DNA from: Thiocapsa sp. UBA6158
GTDB lineage: Bacteria; Pseudomonadota; Gammaproteobacteria; Chromatiales; Chromatiaceae
Assembly (NCBI RefSeq): GCF_002423035.1
Contig: NZ_DIUM01000073.1
Span: 2,047 to 32,234 of the forward strand
Direction of reading: 5' to 3'
DNA length: 30,188 nucleotides
The first letter of the stretch is position 1. The number at the start of each line of letters is the position of its first letter. The notes below the pieces were generated by a model. That model had not been told where the DNA came from and searched no databases. It was given only the letters and a program-made list of their open reading frames with translations. Shown in pieces: positions 18,228 to 23,302 of this stretch. A program made the translations under genes and the position numbers.

Positions 18228-19163
18228 ATGACAATGGATTCCACGCAGAGCCAATCGCCACGCCCGCGCCTCTCGCTCGGCCCGATCCTCTATCACTGGC
18301 CGCGCGAGCAGGTCCTCGACTTTTATGCCGAGATGCTCGAGACACCTGTCGACGTCATCTATCTCGGGGAGACCGTCTGCTCGAAGCGGCGCCTGCTGCG
18401 CCCGGAGGATTACTGGGAGCTGGCCGAGCGCGTCGTCGCGGCGGGCAAACAAGCCGTCATCTCGACGCTGGCCCTGATTGAATCCGACGGCGAGCTCAAG
18501 ACCCTCAAACGCATCTGTGCCGACGAGCGCTTTCTCGTCGAGGCAAACGACCTCGGCGCGCTGGAGTTTCTCGAAGGCCGCCACTTCGTAGCCGGCCATT
18601 CGATCAACCTCTACAACCAGCGCACCTTGGCCTTCCTCGTCGCCCGCGGACTGAAACGCTGGGTCCTGCCGGTAGAGCTCGGCCGCGAGACCGCCGCCGA
18701 TCTACTGGCCGCAAGGGCCGACGGCGTGGAATGCGAGCTGTTCGCCTTCGGACGCCTGCCGCTCGCCTATTCGGCGCGCTGTTTCACCGCCTACAACCGC
18801 GATCTGCCCAAGGACGACTGCCGGTTCTGCTGCGGGGACTACCCGGATGGCCTATTGGTCGCGACCCAGGACGGCGAGCCCTTCCTTGCGCTCAACGGGA
18901 TCCAGACCCAATCGGCCGGCACCCATAACCTGCTTCCGTCGCTGCAGGAGGTCACACGCATGGGTGTCGATCTGCTGCGCATCAGCCCGCAGTCGCAGAA
19001 CACCGCAGGCATCATCGAGGTTTTCGCCGCCTGTCTGACCGGCGAGATGGATCTCGCGGCAGGCATGTCGAAGCTGCGCGGCTGGACCCCCTCGGGCCTT
19101 TGCGACGGGTATTGGACGGGCCAGGCCGGGATCGCCAACAGCCCGGTGGAGCGACGGGTTTAG
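18228..19163 (+). CDS. ubiV: O2-independent ubiquinone hydroxylation protein UbiV (U32 peptidase family)
   Basis: A 311-aa partner of UbiU. Cysteines C51, C185, C198 and C202 (ETVCSKRR, SARCFTAYN, KDDCRFCCGDY) reproduce the spacing of the E. coli UbiV cluster ligands (the last three separated by 13 and 4), so a [4Fe-4S] cluster is expected. An extra cysteine, C201, sits beside the last ligand. The N-terminus is about 12 residues longer than in E. coli; a second ATG at 18234 is equally possible. It is last in the yhcC-ubiU-ubiV run, with no gene on this strand for 2 kb after it. Confidence 0.95.
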   Translation: MTMDSTQSQSPRPRLSLGPILYHWPREQVLDFYAEMLETPVDVIYLGETVCSKRRLLRPEDYWELAERVVAAGKQAVISTLALIESDGELKTLKRICADERFLVEANDLGALEFLEGRHFVAGHSINLYNQRTLAFLVARGLKRWVLPVELGRETAADLLAARADGVECELFAFGRLPLAYSARCFTAYNRDLPKDDCRFCCGDYPDGLLVATQDGEPFLALNGIQTQSAGTHNLLPSLQEVTRMGVDLLRISPQSQNTAGIIEVFAACLTGEMDLAAGMSKLRGWTPSGLCDGYWTGQAGIANSPVERRV

Positions 19164-19230
19164 ACTCCGGCGATCCGTTCGGTTCAAATCCTGCCATCAG
19201 GGCACTTGGCGCAGAGCGCAACGGGGCATG

Positions 19231-19256
19231 CGTGACACCGCGGAGCGGGTGTCACG
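19231..19256. terminator. Hairpin between convergent ubiV and ubiT
   Basis: Perfect 9-bp arms at 19231-19239 (CGTGACACC) and 19248-19256 with an 8-nt loop, 68 bases after the ubiV stop. No T-run. A second small hairpin (CCGTGC-GAG-GCACGG) lies at about 19310-19324. The rest of 19164-19398 shows no gene. Confidence 0.4.
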
Positions 19257-19398
19257 AGCTCCTTGGGGGTTAGAGTTTGGAGTTTGGAGTGCGCCGTCGG
19301 TTGCACCGAGCCGTGCGAGGCACGGCCAAACGTCGGCGGACGTCGTGCCTCCTATCGTCGGCACAACCTACGGATATGGAAAGACCCGGCAGCCACGA

Positions 19399-19863
19399 TC
19401 AACGCCCCGGAAAACGCAATCCCGCCATGCGATCAAGCGCCCGCGTGAGCGGCACCCAGCGCGCCGGCGGCTCGAAGGCGTCCAAGAAGTTCTTCAGATA
19501 AAGCCCCAGTTCGGTATCCCCGGACATCCGCAGGCGGCGCTGAAAAAACAGCGTATCCGCATCCTCGCGTCGCGCAGCCAACAGCATAAACTCGCGTAGA
19601 CCGCCCGCAACGCTCGCGTCCGGCGGCAGATCCTTCCCGTATCCGCGAATATGCCCGCCGCTCACACCCAAACAGTAGCGGACCCCGATATCGTCGATCT
19701 CGATGCCGACTCGACGGCCATCCAGAAAATCCAACTCGCCTTCCGCGAGGGACTCCTTCATGACCTGGTTCAACAGTGTCGCCAGCGTTTGGCTGTGCAG
19801 AACACTCGGGATCAGACGCAGGGGGAAGGTCAAGAGAAACAACAAACGCTGAGTAGATGGCAT
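19399..19863 (-). CDS. ubiT: Ubiquinone accessory lipid-carrier protein UbiT (SCP2 domain)
   Basis: A 154-aa SCP2-domain protein required with UbiU and UbiV for ubiquinone synthesis without oxygen; it is thought to bind lipid intermediates. The conserved C-terminal block DADTLFFQRRLRMSGDTELGLYLKNFLDAFE is nearly identical in pattern to E. coli YhbT, and LAEGELDFLDGRRVGIEIDD matches the central SCP2 strand region. ATG 19863 is chosen because it opens the homologous part and because a TATAAT lies 43-48 bases upstream; a GTG at 19959 lies beyond that promoter and is unlikely. In E. coli ubiT is divergent from ubiUV; here it is convergent with it. Confidence 0.92.
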   Translation of the reverse strand: MPSTQRLLFLLTFPLRLIPSVLHSQTLATLLNQVMKESLAEGELDFLDGRRVGIEIDDIGVRYCLGVSGGHIRGYGKDLPPDASVAGGLREFMLLAARREDADTLFFQRRLRMSGDTELGLYLKNFLDAFEPPARWVPLTRALDRMAGLRFPGR

Positions 19864-19905
19864 ATCCGGGTTCTCGTTGCGGTAAAGATGATCGGGCAGC
19901 AGACG

Positions 19906-19911
19906 ATTATA
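19906..19911 (-). promoter_or_regulatory. -10 hexamer TATAAT for ubiT
   Basis: A perfect TATAAT on the minus strand would place the start of transcription near 19899, giving a leader of about 36 bases. No TTGACA-like -35 stands 16-18 bases upstream, which suggests an activator is needed. No FNR-type palindrome was found at the expected distance. Confidence 0.5.
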
Positions 19912-20327
19912 CCCAGCGTAAATGGTTTTTATCTCCGGCTCCCAGACGGTCGTTGTCACGGGTCGGAACCGTTCTAGCCGAGATCCGTCTCAAGCTCAGT
20001 GGCTGCTTCCAGGTACGGAGCTTCCCCCGGACTCGACCATCGCCCCTTGGAAGTTTCGAGACAGTTTGAGCCTATGGAATCCCGGCGCCAATCGAGCGAG
20101 CTGGCCTCAGACGGGGATGTTTGAAGCGTAGCGGGTTTGGCTCGGGGGTGAGTTGACGAGAAAAGGTGTTGTCCAGCAGGCGGGCACGTTCGTCGTCTTC
20201 CAGTGACCGGCCGAAAGGTCGCTGGATTCCTTTCGGCCGCGGGGTTGACCTTGAGCCCCTACCATCCTCGGTCGATCCCGGCCTTGAAGCATGTCGATAA
20301 CGCGGCCTTGTAGTGAAGGCTTGTTTT
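19912..20327. other. Intergenic region between ubiT and the integrated element
   Basis: No convincing gene is seen. A perfect 11-bp hairpin occupies 20208-20239 (arms CGGCCGAAAGG, loop of 10). A short weak hairpin (GCCTT/AAGGC) lies just outside the element boundary, where the original 3' flank of tRNA-Ile2 should be. A minus-strand frame over this region has no ribosome site or recognisable motif. Confidence 0.35.
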
Positions 20328-20376
20328 ATGGTGGGCCGTCTAGGATTCGAACCTAGGACCAAGGGATTATGAGTCC
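20328..20376. repeat. attL: distal copy of the 49-bp attachment repeat
   Basis: Identical to 29723-29771 except at base 20348 (C, against T at 29743), which corresponds to position 57 in the T loop. It holds the tRNA 3' half with CCA but lacks the D arm and 5' acceptor strand, so it is not a tRNA gene. It most likely keeps the original chromosomal 3' end displaced by integration. Confidence 0.93.
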
Positions 20377-20481
20377 TATAAAATCAATAACTTACAACAT
20401 CTCATCACACCTGATCGCACTAAATACAGCCGCTTATCGGGTCGGTCGTGCGGTCAGGTGTGGCGCTAAATTACCGGATAT

Positions 20482-20508
20482 TGTCCCGCAGTGTCCCATG
20501 AGTGTCCC
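20482..20508. repeat. Left-end TGTCCC direct repeats, probable integrase arm sites
   Basis: TGTCCC occurs at 20482, 20492 and 20503, all in the same direction and spaced 10 and 11 bases apart, one helical turn. The last copy lies in GAGTGTCCCAC, a sequence also found at the right end (29669-29678). The cluster starts 106 bases inside attL. This fits arm-type binding sites for the tyrosine integrase; binding is inferred. Confidence 0.6.
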
Positions 20509-20569
20509 ACGGTGCACCACGCAGCAGACAGGCACGACGGCCTTGCTGCCCACGATCGACGTGCATGGT

Positions 20570-20593
20570 GCCGGACATCTCGCCGGACATCTC
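20570..20593. repeat. Perfect 12-bp tandem repeat
   Basis: GCCGGACATCTC occurs twice head to tail (20570-20581, 20582-20593), near the left arm-type sites. It may bind an accessory protein. Function unknown. Confidence 0.5.
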
Positions 20594-21169
20594 GGGGCCT
20601 CGACGCAGTAGACATCCATCCGCCAGCCTTCTCCTCGTGGTGGGCTCCGCGTGCCGCTGGTGCGATCCGGCAGTCATCTCGACGTGGTTGCTGCCGTCAG
20701 CCACGGGTCAGGCGCAACAGCGTGCGATCGATGCCGTACACGCTCCCGGAGCCGAGTCGATTGATAGTCAGGCTCGATCGGGCGCGAATTTTGCGCCTAC
20801 CGCCGTTCAGCGGGTTGCACGATTCAAGCAAATAACGCACCCGATAGGCTGCGACGATGCGACAAGGTATGTCGGATGATGGGATCCGAGCCGGTGCGGG
20901 CAAGGTGCCGGCCGATGGGCTCGGGTAGGTCATCGCAGCTAACTACAAGGGCGGAAGTCAGCTCGCGGCTTCGGGTTTAGCCGCCAACATCTCCGCAAGA
21001 TTGCGGAGCGAGATGTCGTGACCGGATCCAGCGTCGCTTCGGACCTAAGTCGCGTTTCACGCGCGACTTCGCCGAATTCGCTTTTGAGTTCGCTGATTTT
21101 GTTGATAGGTCGGAAGGACTGACCGGGCCCGGGGCGGTTGGGGTCTCCTTGCGGATAAGGAGGCCTTGT
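20594..21169. other. Non-coding left end of the element, hairpin- and repeat-rich
   Basis: With the preceding repeats, 20377-21169 holds no gene I can support. Two strong hairpins are seen: 20987-21016 (CTCCGCAA/TTGCGGAG with further outer pairing) and 21047-21069 (AAGTCGCG/CGCGACTT). TGACCGG repeats follow: CGTGACCGGATCC at 21017-21029 and again at 21181-21193, and an 18-bp near-copy pair at 21107-21124 and 21172-21189. These could be operators or replication/excision sites. Confidence 0.45.
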
Positions 21170-21337
21170 TGATGTCGGAAGGCGTGACCGGATCCGGTGT
21201 GGAGCCGAACCCCCCGGACGTGGAGATGTCGGTGGAGCCATATCGTGCGGACGTGCTCATGGCGGTGATGTCCGAAAATCTAAGGTCACGTTTTCGGGCT
21301 CGGGCTCCGCAGTCGTGGCGAGGATCTTTAACCTGTT
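21170..21337 (+). CDS. Small 55-aa protein on the opposite strand of the element
   Basis: A 55-aa frame beginning MSEGVTGSGVEPNPPDVEM and ending RAPQSWRGSLTC. AGGAGG at 21156-21161, 8 bases before the ATG, is a perfect Shine-Dalgarno at ideal spacing and is the main evidence. The N-terminal half is acidic and proline-rich; the C-terminal half (MAVMSENLRSRFRARAP) is basic and may form a helix. No family is recognised. It is the only likely gene of the element on the plus strand, with direct repeats on both sides of its start (21107-21124 and 21172-21189), so it could be a regulator or excision factor; that is speculation. Confidence 0.55.
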
Positions 21338-21402
21338 GAATATGAAACAATTATTCCGGGGGATGGGACCCTACCCCCCCGGCCGATACCGCGGGAAATT
21401 TC

Positions 21403-21432
21403 GGCCCCGGTTTTTCACCGTTTTTCGGGGCC
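21403..21432 (-). terminator. Hairpin at the end of the element's operon
   Basis: 7-bp arms at 21403-21409 and 21426-21432 (GGCCCCG/CGGGGCC) around a 16-nt loop overlap the stop codon of the last minus-strand gene. There is no clear T-run after the stem on the minus strand, so it is a weak terminator candidate. Confidence 0.4.
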
Positions 21433-21905
21433 TATGCGTCTCGGCAGCAGAGTGCCGACGTGGACGGTCGGGTCTGGATTGCGCCCTCCCGCACCAGCGC
21501 CGCGAACCCCTTGATGGATGTCTCGACGGTGAAGTCTGCCCCGTGCCAGACCGGGAACGACGCCGGCCAAAGGGCAGCCAGGGGCAGGACCAGGCGCCAC
21601 GGCTGGCGGTCCTCCCGGTAGGCGAGGCAGGGCCACAGATGCGCCCTATCGGCCTGCTCGACGGCCTGACGCCAACAGGTTGCAAGCGTGCCGTTGGTGG
21701 TCGTGCGGTGACGCTTGACCTCGATGGCGAGTGCTCGCAGGGCATCGGCCACGGCTCCGACCTCATCGACGTGAACCGTCAGGTCGTGCCCTCCCGCGCG
21801 GCTCTGCTCCAGATTGCGCGTGAGCCGGACACCCAGCTCCTCATGGATGACGTGGGACAGCTCGCGCTCGCCGGTCGCACCCTTGGTGCGCTGCATGGTG
21901 CTCAT
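21432..21905 (-). CDS. PD-(D/E)XK nuclease, Holliday-junction-resolvase-like
   Basis: A 157-aa protein with the layout of small Hjc-like PD-(D/E)XK resolvases: KGATGERELSHVI (E13), LTRNLEQSRAGGHDL (D41), then LAIEVKRH (E62-x-K64), and a following helix with TCWRQAVEQA. This suggests cleavage of branched DNA during replication or recombination of the element. GGAGGG 9 bases before ATG 21905 is a strong ribosome site. The ATG overlaps the stop of the upstream 49-aa gene (ATGA), so translation is coupled. It is the last gene of the minus-strand operon. The substrate is inferred from the family pattern. Confidence 0.75.
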   Translation of the reverse strand: MSTMQRTKGATGERELSHVIHEELGVRLTRNLEQSRAGGHDLTVHVDEVGAVADALRALAIEVKRHRTTTNGTLATCWRQAVEQADRAHLWPCLAYREDRQPWRLVLPLAALWPASFPVWHGADFTVETSIKGFAALVREGAIQTRPSTSALCCRDA

Positions 21906-22051
21906 GTCGGGCTGCCCTCCGTGGTCGGATAGAGATCGTCGAACGTCGCTTGCGGGTGCTCGCCGGGCTCGGGCTTGTGGTCCCATGCGCCCGACAGGAC
22001 CACGGGCCACGCAAGGCAGATCGTCATCAGGATGGCGGTTGCGTCGATCAT
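21902..22051 (-). CDS. 49-aa single-span membrane peptide, unknown
   Basis: Starts MIDATAILMTICLAWPVVLSGAW: one hydrophobic segment (about residues 4-22), then a polar tail KPEPGEHPQATFDDLYPTTEGSPT. Its ATG overlaps the HNH stop and its stop overlaps the next ATG, in both cases as ATGA. Such double coupling is strong evidence that it is translated. The position between two nucleases and the membrane segment leave the role open; a small membrane effector of the lysis or exclusion kind is only a possibility. Confidence 0.7.
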   Translation of the reverse strand: MIDATAILMTICLAWPVVLSGAWDHKPEPGEHPQATFDDLYPTTEGSPT

Positions 22052-22371
22052 CGCTGCTCGACCTCCTCGAACAGCGTGGTCTGTCCACGGCTGCGCTGGC
22101 GGTTGCGTCGGCGGTGCGCCGCGTCATAGGTGTTGTGGCAGCGCTGGCACCAGGCGCGCAAATTCTCGGGCCGGCTGTCGGTGGTGTCGTGGTTCAGGTG
22201 AGCGATGGTCAGGACCACGCGCGATCCGGTCACGGGATGCGGCTCGTGGTTCGCCGCCCGACACTCGGGATAGGCGGGGCTGCCCTCGCAGCAGTTGCCC
22301 GCGCGCTCCAGGATCGCCGGCCTGATCTCGGTCTTCCAGTTGGCGGGGTAGAGGCTCCAGTTCACGGGCAT
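22048..22371 (-). CDS. HNH endonuclease
   Basis: A 107-aa HNH protein. Zinc-type cysteines are seen in NCCEGSPAYPEC and WCQRCHNTYD; the catalytic strand is VLTIAHLNHDTTDSRPENLRAWC, with His residues in the usual HNH positions and Asn in PENL. Small HNH proteins in phages often aid terminase or nick DNA during replication; no terminase is seen here. GGAGGAGGA upstream supports ATG 22371, which lies inside the last codons of the preceding gene (10-base overlap). The stop overlaps the start of the 49-aa membrane peptide. Confidence 0.88.
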   Translation of the reverse strand: MPVNWSLYPANWKTEIRPAILERAGNCCEGSPAYPECRAANHEPHPVTGSRVVLTIAHLNHDTTDSRPENLRAWCQRCHNTYDAAHRRRNRQRSRGQTTLFEEVEQR

Positions 22372-22850
22372 CGACGTGTCTCCTCCTCCACCACACTCTC
22401 CTCCTCCGCGCCGCCCGCGGAGCGCGTCAGCTCGGCACGCATCGCGGACAGCTCGCGGGCGGTGACGGGTGCGCCGGGGCGTCCATCGGACGGACCCAAC
22501 AGGTCAAGATCGGCGTGCCGGTCGTCTCCTTCGTGGCTGGCGGTCGGGGTCCACTGGCTCCGAGCGCGACGGGTCAGCTCCTTGACGGCTGCGTCGCGCG
22601 AGTCGAAGCCCATTTCCATCGGCAGCTCCACGCGCCCCGTGGTCCGATCCAAGATGCCCCAAATGTCGTCGGGCGCCTGGAAACAGACGGGGCTGTCGAT
22701 CAGCAGGACATCGCCGGGGGCTGCGTTGGAGCCGGACTCGACCCGCCAGCCGACGATGGGGTGCGTGGTCACGAGGGTGTCGTCGGGGTCGTCGGGGTTT
22801 GCCCAGACCGACAGCAGGACAAGCGCGGGGTTGGTGTTGGGGATCAGCAT
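22362..22850 (-). CDS. Unknown 162-aa element protein
   Basis: No family is recognised. Residues 1-90 look like a compact beta-rich domain (NPALVLLSVWANPDDPDDTLVTTHPIVGWRV, then VLLIDSPVCFQAPDDIWGILDRTTGRVELPMEMGF). The C-terminal third is charged and probably helical or disordered, ending in a run of glutamates. ATG 22850 overlaps the stop of the upstream gene by 7 bases, and the 3' end overlaps the HNH start, which places it firmly in the operon. The open frame extends to 23318, but that part lies over the preceding gene and is rejected. Confidence 0.7.
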   Translation of the reverse strand: MLIPNTNPALVLLSVWANPDDPDDTLVTTHPIVGWRVESGSNAAPGDVLLIDSPVCFQAPDDIWGILDRTTGRVELPMEMGFDSRDAAVKELTRRARSQWTPTASHEGDDRHADLDLLGPSDGRPGAPVTARELSAMRAELTRSAGGAEEESVVEEETRRCP

Positions 22851-23302
22851 GTCTTGGTTCCGTGGGCGGGTTGTTGGGGTTGGGGTATCACGTCGATCAG
22901 CCTTTCGGCGCCGAACCGCAAGGTCAACGCGTGGCGTGCCTCGCTCGACTCGCAGCCGGGGGCCAGCATGGTCAACCAGGTGGCGGGGTCGTCGGTCAGG
23001 CGGTAGCGATAGACGCGCATGGCGGATCGGGCCTGCTCCACGGCAACGGTGCGGGGCTCGCCGCCGTCCATCTCGCGTATCGCCGCGCGCTCCTCGACGG
23101 CCTCGGTGATGCCGTCCAGCTCCTCGGTGGTGAGCGTGGGCGGTTGGGTTAGGTGATCGATCAAGGCGCGCTTGTGGGTCTGGATCAATCCACGCAGGTG
23201 ATCGGTCAAGCGCTCCCGTGGTCGCACCCGCAGGACATCGGCAGCGACATCGACGGTGATGCCGTGGGCACGGATCTCGGACAAGAGGATGGGCAGGTCC
23301 AT
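22844..23302 (-). CDS. Element protein with a TubC-docking-like N-terminus
   Basis: 152 aa. Residues 1-52 (LLSEIRAHGITVDVAADVLRVRPRERLTDHLRGLIQTHKRALIDHL) resemble the TubC N-terminal docking domain, a small alpha-beta fold known from polyketide/NRPS docking but also common beside phage primases, where its role is unclear. The rest includes RVYRYRLTDDPATWLTMLAPG, a pattern seen in small phage-associated proteins, followed by a stretch I cannot assign. Its ATG directly follows the primase/helicase stop (TAGATG), and its stop overlaps the next start. A role in holding replication proteins together is a reasonable inference. Confidence 0.72.
   Translation of the reverse strand: MDLPILLSEIRAHGITVDVAADVLRVRPRERLTDHLRGLIQTHKRALIDHLTQPPTLTTEELDGITEAVEERAAIREMDGGEPRTVAVEQARSAMRVYRYRLTDDPATWLTMLAPGCESSEARHALTLRFGAERLIDVIPQPQQPAHGTKTC

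Noticed and set aside
20072..20362. 96-aa minus-strand frame next to attL
   Set aside because: It starts inside the attachment repeat, has no ribosome site and no recognisable motif.
20328..20376. tRNA-like sequence at the left end of the element
   Set aside because: It has only the 3' half of tRNA-Ile2; the D arm and 5' acceptor strand are missing. It is the attachment repeat.
20434..20619. 61-aa minus-strand cysteine-rich frame with a GAGGAG 11 bases upstream
   Set aside because: It runs through the tandem repeat and the arm-type sites, and its cysteines come from those repeats; more likely non-coding.
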